From contig NZ_QLLR01000018.1 of NCBI RefSeq assembly GCF_003259615.1, positions 1-64,000 of the forward strand: DNA of 64,000 nucleotides. Reading direction: 5' to 3'. The DNA is from Pedobacter cryoconitis (lineage in GTDB: Bacteria; Bacteroidota; Bacteroidia; Sphingobacteriales; Sphingobacteriaceae). A program made the position numbers and the translations under genes. The notes beneath the pieces were generated by a model. The model was not told where the DNA came from and searched no databases. It saw only the letters and a program-made list of their open reading frames with translations. Positions 18,863-27,540 of the stretch are shown one piece after another (within the stretch, counting starts at the first letter, position 1; each line of letters opens with the position of its first letter).

Positions 18863-18897
18863 AAAAATGTCCGGCAGAATTCCTGCCGGACATTTTT
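18863..18897. terminator. Bidirectional rho-independent terminator
   Basis: AAAAATGTCCGGCAG (18863-18877) pairs perfectly with CTGCCGGACATTTTT (18883-18897), with an A-run before and a T-run after. It serves the OmpA-fusion gene on the plus strand and the LD-carboxypeptidase gene on the minus strand. Confidence 0.9.
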
Positions 18898-18913
18898 TAA
18901 GTTATTGGCCCGG

Positions 18914-19942
18914 TTATTTCAATGAGCGAAGGGTACTTCCTTCAGTCCCCACTTCAAGAAGATGTTTGGCCCCGCATTTCAGTGCGAAGTTTGCGCGCTG
19001 ATGTCCTGAGGGAAAATTGAAACAAACCGGGTAATCATATTCCTTTACTTTTTCGTTCACAATTTCCTCAATGGTTTTGCCAAATATTTCTCCCGGATCA
19101 TCTGGTTTTGCTTTAAAGCCTCCAATAATCAACCCGGCAAGATGTGCTAGTTTCCCGGTACGTTTTAAATTCCAGAACATCCGGTCAATATTGTACAAAT
19201 ATTCGCCCGTATCTTCTAAAAACAAGATTTTGTCCTTCGTATCCAGATCTGATTTTGTACCGGAATTACTTGCAATAATGCTGAGGTTCCCCCCTATTAA
19301 AATCCCATCTGCCCTGCCTGTACGGTTCGACTGCGCAGCCGGAGCAGTATATTTAAAATCTTCGCCAGCTAATGCTTGCCGGATTGATAAGATTGTAGAA
19401 ATCTGTATGGGTTCTGCTTTAGTCCAATCATCGGGAAAGCTATTACACATTTTAGCGTGCAGGGTGGCAATACCAAAATTCTGATTGATATGACAGTGCA
19501 AAACTGTGACATCACTAAATCCGATTAACCATTTAGGGTGTTTGATGAATTCAGTAAAATCCAGCTGATCAATAATACGCACGATACCATATCCGCCTCT
19601 GGCACACATTATCGCTTTAATAGCCGGGTTATCTAATAGGTGCTGAAGGTCTTCGAGCCTTTCATTGTCTGTACCTCCATAGGTAAAATCTTTTTTTCCT
19701 ATAGCTGAACCAACTGCGGTTTTATAACCCCAGCTTTCCATAAGCTGAACAGCGGGTTGGATATTTGCTAAGCTAATAGATCCCGCAGGACTGGTAATCC
19801 CTATGGTATCACCTGGTTTCAGGTATGGAGGAATTTTTGGCTTATTGATTTCTTCTTTTACAGCAGCATTAGCCCAGCTTTTGAAGGTGGAATATATTGC
19901 TCCTGAAGCTACCAGGGAAGAAATAAAATATTTTCGGTTCAT
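18914..19942 (-). CDS. LD-carboxypeptidase (peptidase S66)
   Basis: 342 residues with an N-terminal export signal (to about residue 27, SWANA; it begins NRKYFISSLVASG). The S66 catalytic set is visible: the nucleophile Ser143 in LIGFSDVTVL, Glu243 in LFLEDTGEYLYNIDR, and His314 in FPSGHQRANF. The N-terminal motif GDTIGITSPAGSI and the loop CARGGYGIVRII also fit. Family members cut the L,D bond in murein tetrapeptides (LdcA) or hydrolyse microcin C-like compounds (MccF). Export is unusual for LdcA of E. coli, which is cytosolic, but common in Bacteroidota. The next gene upstream starts 7 bp away, so they are likely one operon. Confidence 0.88.
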   Translation of the reverse strand: MNRKYFISSLVASGAIYSTFKSWANAAVKEEINKPKIPPYLKPGDTIGITSPAGSISLANIQPAVQLMESWGYKTAVGSAIGKKDFTYGGTDNERLEDLQHLLDNPAIKAIMCARGGYGIVRIIDQLDFTEFIKHPKWLIGFSDVTVLHCHINQNFGIATLHAKMCNSFPDDWTKAEPIQISTILSIRQALAGEDFKYTAPAAQSNRTGRADGILIGGNLSIIASNSGTKSDLDTKDKILFLEDTGEYLYNIDRMFWNLKRTGKLAHLAGLIIGGFKAKPDDPGEIFGKTIEEIVNEKVKEYDYPVCFNFPSGHQRANFALKCGAKHLLEVGTEGSTLRSLK

Positions 19943-19949
19943 AGGCTAA

Positions 19950-20690
19950 TTATTCGCTATTATTTACTGGCAATAAATCGCAAAACCAGAATCCACTATT
20001 GCTTTTTATGGGTTGGGTTGAACAGGAGTCCGCATCTGTTTCAGGGGCCTGATATTCTCTGTAAACCTTTTCCCCTATTTCAAAAGGAATAGGTTTATTG
20101 AAAATAGGCCCATCGAAGCAAAAGGTGTGGAATTCACCATTCTCTCCGCAAACATCTACATTCGGGGGCAAATCTTTAATAAAATCTGCATCAATAATTC
20201 TTCCTGCAAATTCCTGACCGAGTAAATCTGCTTTGATACAAACCAGGATAGACTTAAAACCGAGGTCAATAAATTCAGTGAGCAATTTCCTGGTGTCTTT
20301 TTTCCAAAGGGGAAAAACAGATTTTATAGTTAACGCTGATAATTGGTTCTCTCTGTATTTCCTCAGGTCTTCTAAAAATATATCACCAAAAGCAGCATGC
20401 GTAAACCCTTGTTGTTGTAAAGTGGAAACTTCCTTTTTCATCAGCATTTCATACTCCTGCATGGAGGGTTGTTCTGGCAATTCTATAGTACTGTATGGAA
20501 GGTTCAGCGCATTGATTTGAAGTTGATACAGTTCTCTGCGAAGACCGTGCATACTAACCCGGTTATGTTCTTGATTAACTGAGGTAAGCAGATGTTCTAC
20601 GCTATAGTTTTCATCCTGCATCAGATAGTGCAGCGCAAGGGCAGAATCTTTGCCTGTACTCCAGTTAAAATATGTTTTTAGTCTACTCAA
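19950..20690 (-). CDS. DUF71-type ATP pyrophosphatase (diphthine-ammonia ligase-like)
   Basis: 246 residues. The N-terminus FNWSTGKDSALAL is the PP-loop (SGGKDS variant) that binds ATP, and the later GFTHAAFGDIFLEDLRKYRE and PLWKKDTRKLLTEFIDLGF are diagnostic of the ATP_bind_4/DUF71 family. In eukaryotes and archaea the family amidates diphthine; bacteria lack diphthamide, so the role here is unknown, perhaps B12- or amide-related. The start is a TTG at 20690; no ATG precedes the PP-loop in frame. It lies 7 bp from the flanking genes on both sides in a minus-strand operon. Confidence 0.8.
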   Translation of the reverse strand: MSRLKTYFNWSTGKDSALALHYLMQDENYSVEHLLTSVNQEHNRVSMHGLRRELYQLQINALNLPYSTIELPEQPSMQEYEMLMKKEVSTLQQQGFTHAAFGDIFLEDLRKYRENQLSALTIKSVFPLWKKDTRKLLTEFIDLGFKSILVCIKADLLGQEFAGRIIDADFIKDLPPNVDVCGENGEFHTFCFDGPIFNKPIPFEIGEKVYREYQAPETDADSCSTQPIKSNSGFWFCDLLPVNNSE

Positions 20691-20697
20691 TTGTATG

Positions 20698-21306
20698 TTA
20701 TTTATTTTTCAATATAACAATTCGTATAAATATAAAAATAGCGATAATAATACCTATGATTAATGGAATCAGTATTGGTTTAGCCCGGCATTTAAAGTCT
20801 CTTTCAAGTTCACTGTTCCAAAATAATTCATACATAACCAGGGTTACTACACTGTTAGCTATATATCCAAAACCTATACCATCCAGCTTCATAAAGCTCA
20901 GAACAAAGGGTAGCGACACAGTATAGAAGACACCAAATAAAGCTACCGGCCACATTCTTCTGCCAGTTGCTTTACAGTTTACAGCCAGCATATATGCACC
21001 TAGAAGAACAGAAAATAAAATTGAAAAAGTATAAACAGCAGTTTTAGTATAACATTCTGGAGCGCCAAAATATTCATCTATATTTTCAGTCCAGACTTCT
21101 TCTTTTCCTTGTAAGGTCTGTATTGTTCTCACATTAAGCTTTCCTGCTATATCGCTCGTTACCGTTTCAGGTAATTCAACATTTCTATGCTTTAATTCAG
21201 CAAGCGCTAATTGAACTGCTTCCTCTGTATGTTTATCAATATTATTGATATAAAACAATAATTCTTTATCAGTTTTCTTTGAAAGTATTTGTTTAAGGGC
21301 ACTCAT
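20698..21306 (-). CDS. Small integral membrane protein of unknown function
   Basis: 202 residues. The first 85 or so are soluble and helical (MSALKQILSKKTDKELLFYI, then a stretch predicted to be amphipathic). After that come about four hydrophobic helices: FSILFSVLLGAYMLAV, VALFGVFYTVSLPFVLSFM, FGYIANSVVTLVMYELF and PLIIGIIIAIFIFIRIVIL. I know no function for it. It is the first gene of a tight minus-strand group with the ATP pyrophosphatase and the LD-carboxypeptidase. Confidence 0.7.
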   Translation of the reverse strand: MSALKQILSKKTDKELLFYINNIDKHTEEAVQLALAELKHRNVELPETVTSDIAGKLNVRTIQTLQGKEEVWTENIDEYFGAPECYTKTAVYTFSILFSVLLGAYMLAVNCKATGRRMWPVALFGVFYTVSLPFVLSFMKLDGIGFGYIANSVVTLVMYELFWNSELERDFKCRAKPILIPLIIGIIIAIFIFIRIVILKNK

Positions 21307-21337
21307 TCAGACTGGGAGGTTATATTTATTCACAACA

Positions 21338-21362
21338 AAGGTCACCTGTTTAGGGCAACCTT
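21338..21362 (-). terminator. Imperfect hairpin after the metal-efflux operon
   Basis: AAGGTCACC (21338-21346) pairs imperfectly with GGGCAACCTT (21353-21362). On the minus strand it follows the adaptor stop (21392) and is trailed by TTGTTGTG. The stem is weak. Confidence 0.4.
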
Positions 21363-21391
21363 CGTCGTAAATATAATATGAAATTAATTAT

Positions 21392-22540
21392 TTATCCTTC
21401 TTCTTCGCTATTCTTCATTTTCATTAAAATCGCATAAGCATTTTTGACTACAATTGATTTCACATCCAATGGTGATTTAATTTCAACAAATCCGTTGTTA
21501 ATCACCCCGGTTTCTACTTTTCGCATTCTGAATTTATTTCCTCCCTCTGCGGAAAAAACATATTCTTTATTCTCCCATTTCACTACTGCGCTTTCCGGAA
21601 CTGCGGTTACGCTGTTATTGTTTAATTCAATAGTGGCATTCATAAAAGTACCAGGCAATAAATCTTTGCCGGAATCTTTCAGGTCACAATGTACACTGGT
21701 TGTACGGTCTTCGCCTATGTTTGGTGTAATCAAATGAATAACAGCCAGGTATTTCTTCTCCGGATGTTTATTGGTTGTACAAACAATCCTTTGTCCTTCT
21801 TTTAATTTAGAGGCATCATTTTCAAATACAGTCAGGTTCACATGTAAAGCTCCCGGGTTAATGAGCTCGAATAAAACATCTGAAGAAGTAACGTACTTCC
21901 CGGTATTTACGTTTACTTTAGTAACGTATCCGCTGATAGGGGCATAAATATTAATTGCTCTTGAAATATTATTCTCATTCAGGGCATTCGGGTTCAAACC
22001 GATTAACCTGATCTTTTCGGCTAGTGAACGCGCAAGGATTTTCTGACTGCTGAATTCACTTTCTGCTTGCTGAAAAAGCTTATCGCTTGTTGCCTTTGTA
22101 GCATTTAAACCTTTTTGACGAATATAATCTGCTTCTGCAAATTTCAATTTACTCTTTGCTGTCAGATAGTCTTGTTGTAACTGAATGTATTGCTGATCTT
22201 CTATGGTTGCCAATATACTTCCTTTAGCAACCCGCATTCCCGGAATCAGCATCATCTTTTTAACATAGCCGCCTAATGGGATACTGATGGATACCATATT
22301 TTCAGGTGGTACATCAACCACGCCGTTCACTTTTAGGATCGTGTGCATTTCCTTCTTTTCAAAAGGCCCGGTTTCCACTCCTGAGTTTTTGATTTGTTCT
22401 GGTAAAAGCTGCACCAAATCTTCATCGGCTTTTATTACTGGCTTTTGCTCTTGTGCATCCGTCTTTTCCTCTTGCTGCTTATTGCTGCAGGACGAGAATA
22501 AAATGAGCAAAAAGGACGCGAATAGAATTACTTTTTTCAT
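21392..22540 (-). CDS. Periplasmic adaptor subunit of heavy-metal RND efflux (CzcB/CusB type)
   Basis: 382 residues with a lipoprotein signal; lipobox LFSSC gives lipidated Cys18. The membrane-fusion-protein layout is clear: a lipoyl-like barrel half (SIPLGGYVKKMMLIPGMRVA), a helical hairpin (about 125-185, QLQQDYLTAKSKLKFAEADY), the second lipoyl half (IYAPISGYVTKVNVNTGKYV) and a beta-barrel domain (VNLTVFENDASKLKEGQR). It bridges the inner-membrane pump and the outer channel. The gene starts 22 bp after the RND-TolC fusion stop, so all are one operon, ending with this gene. Confidence 0.9.
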   Translation of the reverse strand: MKKVILFASFLLILFSSCSNKQQEEKTDAQEQKPVIKADEDLVQLLPEQIKNSGVETGPFEKKEMHTILKVNGVVDVPPENMVSISIPLGGYVKKMMLIPGMRVAKGSILATIEDQQYIQLQQDYLTAKSKLKFAEADYIRQKGLNATKATSDKLFQQAESEFSSQKILARSLAEKIRLIGLNPNALNENNISRAINIYAPISGYVTKVNVNTGKYVTSSDVLFELINPGALHVNLTVFENDASKLKEGQRIVCTTNKHPEKKYLAVIHLITPNIGEDRTTSVHCDLKDSGKDLLPGTFMNATIELNNNSVTAVPESAVVKWENKEYVFSAEGGNKFRMRKVETGVINNGFVEIKSPLDVKSIVVKNAYAILMKMKNSEEEG

Positions 22541-22562
22541 CTGTTTTTATAGTTGTTAAAAC

Positions 22563-25500
22563 TTAGTTAATGGCACTTATTTTTTCTATTTCAAAAGCTG
22601 CTTCATTCAATTGCTGAACAGTATTGAAATATTCACCACGGATTTGGATAGATTGATTGATTAAGATCACCCAATCCAGGTAACCGATTTCTCCTGCATT
22701 CAATTTATCGGTGGTAATGGTAATTATTTTAGAGGCATTGGGTAGAATTGAGCTTTGATAAGAGGTGATTAGTCTGCTGTGCTGCGCATAAATTTTCAAC
22801 GCATCTTCCATCCTGTTATTCAACTCCTGCTCGATCACAGAAAATTCCTGTTCCCGCTGCCTGATCAATACATTCGAGGCTTTGATCCTGGAACGCTGCG
22901 CACCAAAAAACAGGGGAATTCCAACACCAATATTCACAGAGGAGAACCTTTTGCTTTTATCAAAGTATAAATCGTTGCCTGAAGTGGTAGTCTGCAAGCC
23001 TACAATACTGGCGTTACTGTAACCGACATTTAAGGAGGGCATGAGTTTGCTTTTTTCTAATTTGTACTGCTGCTGAGAGAGCAGGATCTGCTGTTGTTGT
23101 AATTTCAGCGAAGGATTAGCTGCAATTTGATCAGCTGCTGGCAAAGAAGCAAGTTTATATACTACACTATCGGTTTCAGGAACCAATTTCTCCTGACTGT
23201 TCAGCAACAGGTTAAAGCGGTTCAATAAGACCTGGTAATCTGTTTTTAGAATTTCCAGCTGGTTAGAAATTTGCGAACGCTGATTCCTTGCAGTTACGAG
23301 TTCCAGTGCGTCTACATCACCTGAATTAAAGCGTTGTTCAGCTTTCTTCAAAAAGTTACCATAGATACTGTCTGCCTGTAAGAGTAATTTGCGTTTATTT
23401 TCCAGCACCAATAAGCCATAATAAGTAGATTTGACTCTTGTTTTCAGCTCCAGCTGCTGTTGTAATTCACCAGTTTCACTTAGCTGGATATTTGTTTTAT
23501 AAATAGCCGACTGCCGGGTATATACTGAAGGGAAATCGATGCTTTGTGAGATCGAAAACCTGTTATCATTATTTAAACTGTTATACTGACCAAATTCAAA
23601 TCCTGCAGTCGCTTTTTGAACATCAAAGCTGCTTTTTTTCAATTCCCGGTGATAGTTGGTTTCCAATATAGACACCCTCAGGGCTTTATTATTTTTTAAG
23701 GCACTGTCTATCGCCGCTGGCAAATGTATTTTTTGCTGAGCGGTTGAATGGAAGCTGATAAAGAACAAGATAATTACGGCAGCTATTGCTTTTTGCGGCC
23801 TGAAATATTTGAACCCTTTTTCAAAGAGTATGTAAAGCATAGGTAAAACGAATAGTGTAAGTAAAGTAGAGACAATTAAACCACCGATCACCACGGTAGC
23901 CAGCGGCTTCTGTACGGCACCACCTGCACCAGTACTGATCGCCATCGGAATAAATCCAAGGGAAGGAACCAAAGCGGTCATCAGAACGGCCCGCAGCTTT
24001 GATTTGGTAGCATGTATCACAATACGTTTAACATCTGTCCAGCCCTCTTTTTTCAAACGGTTAAATTCAGTCACTAAAAGGATCCCGTTTAAAACAGCGA
24101 CTCCGAATAAGGCTATGAAACCTACTCCGGCAGAAATACTAAAAGGAAGATCTCTCATCCACAGTGCCAGAATCCCGCCGATAGCTGATAAAGGGATTGC
24201 AGTATAAATCAGCAGTCCTTGTTTTACTGAACTAAAGGCAAAATACAGCAGCAGAAAAATAAGTAAAAGCGCTATAGGCACCACAATACTTAATCTTGCT
24301 TTGGCAGCAGTCATATTCTCAAAAGAGCCTCCATATTGTATGGTATATCCTTTATTCAAATGAAGATCTTTTCCAACCTTCTGCTGCAATTCTTCTACTA
24401 TAGATTGTACGTCTCTGTCTTTGATATTAAATCCAATAATAATTCTGCGTTTAGTGTCTTCCCGCTGAATTTGGTTCACACCTTCAACTTCCTCCACTGA
24501 AGCAACTAATGATAATGGGATCTGGCCTCCGGTTTTTGCCGGAATCTTCAGGTTACGTATGTCGGCGATATTCTTGCGTGCCCCGCCGTCTAACCTGACC
24601 ACCATATCAAATCGCTTTTCTCCCTCATAAACCTGGCCTGCTACCTGTCCGGCAAAAGCGGTATTCACCACCCGGTTTACATCACTCACATTCAAGCCGT
24701 ATTTAGCCATGCCTTCTCTGTTATATTTCACGACAACCTGGGGCATCCCGTTTACTTTTTCTTCATAAATATTAATGGCTCCTTTGACGGTCTGAATAAT
24801 TCCGGTTAAACGGTGGGCATAACTGGCAAGGGAATCCAGATCTTCTCCAAAAATCTTACAGACCACATCTTGCCTTGCTCCTGTCATCAATTCATTGAAA
24901 CGCATTTGAACAGGAAATTGAAATCCAACTGTAATACCCGGAACAACTTCGAGCGCTTTAGTCATTTTCGCACTTAATTCCGGAAATGATTTAGCGGAAG
25001 TCCATTCTTTTTTGTCTTTAAGAATAACCATCATATCCCCTGCTTCAAATGGCATCGGATCTGTAGGGATTTCAGCACTCCCGATCTTGGTTACTATTTT
25101 CTGAACCTCCGGAAACTCTTTTAAAAGAATTTTAGAGGCCTTTTGTGTCGTTTCAATCGTGTTATTTAAGTTACTCCCGGTCAATAGCCTGGTTTCAACA
25201 GCAAAATCACCTTCTTCGAGCTGAGGAATGAATTCTCCGCCTAATCTGGTCAGTATAAATACAGCAACCACAAATAAAGAGAGTGTAATCAGGATGATAG
25301 TTTTAGGAAAATGCAATACTTTGCTTAGCAGTGGCTGATATTTTCTTTCCAGCCATGCCATCAACCTGTCAGTCATGTTTTTTTCATGCTTCAGGTTTTT
25401 ACTCAGGCATAAGGCCGACATCATCGGAACGTAGGTAATGGATAAAATAAATGCACCCAGAATGGCAAATGCAATCGTAAATGCCATGGGTTTAAACATC

Positions 25501-26924
25501 TTTCCTTCGATGCCTTCGAGTGAAAGAATTGGTAAATAAACAATCAGAATAATGATCTGGCTGAAAACAGCCGATTTAATCATAGAGCCAGTAGATTTAC
25601 CAACCTCTTTATCCATCTGTTCCTGACTGATATGCCCTGCTGTTCTAAATTGTTTGGAATGTACAAAGCGGTGTAATATCGCTTCAACAACGATAACGGA
25701 ACCATCCACAATCAGTCCGAAATCTATCGCTCCCAAGGACATCAGGTTTCCTCCGACTCCAAATTTATTCATCAGAATAATTGCAAATAACATAGATAGC
25801 GGAATAACTGAGGATACGATCAGCCCTGCTCTGAGGTTACCGAGAAAGAATACAAGGACAAAAATAACAATCAATGCGCCTTCTAATAAATTGGTTTCCA
25901 CAGTATGAATAGCATTGTCCACCATTTTAGTCCGATCGAGAAAGGGTTCAATAACGACTCCTTTTGGCAGCATTTTCTGTATTTCAGCAATCTTATCTTT
26001 AACTCTTTTAACCACTACGGAGGAGTTTTCTCCTTTCAGCATCATAACTACAGCACCAGCTACCTCGCCCTGGTCATTGTAGGTCATTGCGCCATACCTG
26101 ATTGCAGCTCCGTATTGAACAGTGGCCACATCTTTCATCAGTAAAGGAGTACCATTTTCTAATGTTTTAACTACAATCTGCTGTATGTCCTGGGTAGTTT
26201 CAGTAAGGCCTTCACTCCTGATATATAACACAGTAGGTCCTTTTTCGATATAAGCGCCTCCTGTATTTTCATTGTTTCTTTCTAAAGCTCCAAATACGTC
26301 GGCTATAGTAAGATTGTGGGCTTTCAATTGTTCCTGGCGAACAGCAATCTCATATTGTTTGAGTTTACCTCCGAAACTGGAAACTTCCGCGATACCAGGC
26401 GTTCCTAAAAGTTGACGGCGTACAATCCAGTCTTGAATGGTGCGGAGTTCTGTAGCATCATATTGTGCTTCATATCCTTTAAGTGGCCGGACCACATATT
26501 GATAGATCTCACCCAGTCCGGTAGAAACCGGGGCCATTTGAGGAGATCCTACGCCTGCAGGGATCTCTTGTTGTACTTGTTGTAATTTTTCACTGATCTG
26601 TTGACGGGCCCAGTAAACATCGGTTTCTTCATTGAACACAATGGTAACCAGGGAAAGTCCAAAACGGGAAAAACTTCTGATTTGTTTAAGACCGGAGATA
26701 CTGCTGCAGGCCTGCTCGATAGGAAAAGTAATCAGTCTTTCAATATCTGGAGCGCCAAGAGAGGGTGATACGGTGATCACCTGAACCTGGTTATCAGTAA
26801 TATCCGGAAGTGCATCTATGGGTAATTTGGTGACCTCATAAGTACCCCAGCCAATCAGCGTGAATACAAAAAGACCAATGATCAGCTTATTCTTTATAGA
26901 AAAGCTAATAATCAGGTTAAGCAT
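22563..26924 (-). CDS. Heavy-metal RND efflux pump fused to its TolC-like outer channel
   Basis: 1453 residues. Residues 1-1040 are a complete CzcA/CusA-type RND pump with 12 membrane helices. TM4 carries DFGLIVDGSVIVVE (D401, D407, E414), the pattern I associate with divalent-cation (Zn/Co/Cd/Ni) pumps rather than Cu/Ag pumps. A hydrophobic stretch, AIAAVIILFFISFHSTAQQ (about 1046-1064), looks like a retained signal peptide. Residues 1065-1453 are a TolC/CzcC-type outer-membrane factor with two helical repeats (LELKTRVKSTYYGLLVLENK; AEQRFNSGDVDALELVTARN). The signal-like helix would act as a 13th membrane segment and put the channel in the periplasm. Such fusions are known in Bacteroidota. 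The fusion fixes 1:1 synthesis of pump and channel. Confidence 0.92.
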   Translation of the reverse strand: MLNLIISFSIKNKLIIGLFVFTLIGWGTYEVTKLPIDALPDITDNQVQVITVSPSLGAPDIERLITFPIEQACSSISGLKQIRSFSRFGLSLVTIVFNEETDVYWARQQISEKLQQVQQEIPAGVGSPQMAPVSTGLGEIYQYVVRPLKGYEAQYDATELRTIQDWIVRRQLLGTPGIAEVSSFGGKLKQYEIAVRQEQLKAHNLTIADVFGALERNNENTGGAYIEKGPTVLYIRSEGLTETTQDIQQIVVKTLENGTPLLMKDVATVQYGAAIRYGAMTYNDQGEVAGAVVMMLKGENSSVVVKRVKDKIAEIQKMLPKGVVIEPFLDRTKMVDNAIHTVETNLLEGALIVIFVLVFFLGNLRAGLIVSSVIPLSMLFAIILMNKFGVGGNLMSLGAIDFGLIVDGSVIVVEAILHRFVHSKQFRTAGHISQEQMDKEVGKSTGSMIKSAVFSQIIILIVYLPILSLEGIEGKMFKPMAFTIAFAILGAFILSITYVPMMSALCLSKNLKHEKNMTDRLMAWLERKYQPLLSKVLHFPKTIILITLSLFVVAVFILTRLGGEFIPQLEEGDFAVETRLLTGSNLNNTIETTQKASKILLKEFPEVQKIVTKIGSAEIPTDPMPFEAGDMMVILKDKKEWTSAKSFPELSAKMTKALEVVPGITVGFQFPVQMRFNELMTGARQDVVCKIFGEDLDSLASYAHRLTGIIQTVKGAINIYEEKVNGMPQVVVKYNREGMAKYGLNVSDVNRVVNTAFAGQVAGQVYEGEKRFDMVVRLDGGARKNIADIRNLKIPAKTGGQIPLSLVASVEEVEGVNQIQREDTKRRIIIGFNIKDRDVQSIVEELQQKVGKDLHLNKGYTIQYGGSFENMTAAKARLSIVVPIALLLIFLLLYFAFSSVKQGLLIYTAIPLSAIGGILALWMRDLPFSISAGVGFIALFGVAVLNGILLVTEFNRLKKEGWTDVKRIVIHATKSKLRAVLMTALVPSLGFIPMAISTGAGGAVQKPLATVVIGGLIVSTLLTLFVLPMLYILFEKGFKYFRPQKAIAAVIILFFISFHSTAQQKIHLPAAIDSALKNNKALRVSILETNYHRELKKSSFDVQKATAGFEFGQYNSLNNDNRFSISQSIDFPSVYTRQSAIYKTNIQLSETGELQQQLELKTRVKSTYYGLLVLENKRKLLLQADSIYGNFLKKAEQRFNSGDVDALELVTARNQRSQISNQLEILKTDYQVLLNRFNLLLNSQEKLVPETDSVVYKLASLPAADQIAANPSLKLQQQQILLSQQQYKLEKSKLMPSLNVGYSNASIVGLQTTTSGNDLYFDKSKRFSSVNIGVGIPLFFGAQRSRIKASNVLIRQREQEFSVIEQELNNRMEDALKIYAQHSRLITSYQSSILPNASKIITITTDKLNAGEIGYLDWVILINQSIQIRGEYFNTVQQLNEAAFEIEKISAIN

Positions 26925-27039
26925 AAGTTATAATTATTTTAAAAAAAACAGGAATACATCAGTGCTATGGAAGTAATATTTCCATAACACGCTAATAAAA
27001 GCCGTTTAAATGGCTTCTGCGGAATTTTAAAAGAAGAAA

Positions 27040-27414
27040 TTATACTCTGGGAGGTCTGAACAAGTTGTCCAGTGCAGGATTGCACAGCCAGTGTTGCCCG
27101 GGTTTAACGCGGGCATCCAGCAAAAAGATATAGTGTTGTTTAAATTGAATAGTTTTTGAGAAAGAAATGGCCTGAGAAATATGTCCCTGGCTACTGATCT
27201 TTTTAAATGGCAGTTTCATATCCTCATCGTCATCATTATCGTTCAGGTCTTCACCAAAATAGTGCATGGACAGAAAATCGATAATTCCAACCTCACTGTT
27301 TTGCTGATGGTGCTGCTGAAAATGTGAGACAAGATGGGGCAGTTTGAATACTTCAGAAAAAGAGGTATTCAGAAAAAGAATTGGAAATAGTACGTATAAA
27401 CAGACCCTTTTCAC
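27040..27414 (-). CDS. Small secreted His/Asp-rich protein of a metal-efflux operon
   Basis: 124 residues with a signal peptide (to about TSFSEV, residue 21). The mature part has clustered metal-ligand residues: HLVSHFQQHHQQ (27-38), HYFGEDLNDNDDDED (52-66) and KPGQHWLC, ending in LDNLFRPPRV. I recall similar short proteins upstream of CzcA/CusA genes in other Bacteroidota, but there is no established function; metal binding or sensing in the periplasm is inference. It is the first gene of the minus-strand operon, 115 bp before the RND fusion. Confidence 0.7.
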   Translation of the reverse strand: MKRVCLYVLFPILFLNTSFSEVFKLPHLVSHFQQHHQQNSEVGIIDFLSMHYFGEDLNDNDDDEDMKLPFKKISSQGHISQAISFSKTIQFKQHYIFLLDARVKPGQHWLCNPALDNLFRPPRV

Positions 27415-27462
27415 GTCGTAAATATAGACAAATCATCACCATTCAACATCGTGTGAAATTAA

Positions 27463-27494
27463 TTTGCAAACTTAAATAACGTTAACTAGTATTG
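27463..27494 (+). promoter_or_regulatory. Promoter candidate for the alpha-oxoamine synthase gene
   Basis: TTTG (27463-27466) and TAGTATTG (27487-27494) are 20 bp apart and fit the Bacteroidota consensus TTTG-N19/20-TAnnTTTG with one mismatch in the -7 box. It lies 46 bp before the ATG at 27541. Confidence 0.45.
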
Positions 27495-27540
27495 TGTTAA
27501 ATTATTTTCGCTCACCTCTCAATCTTAAACTGCCATAAAA

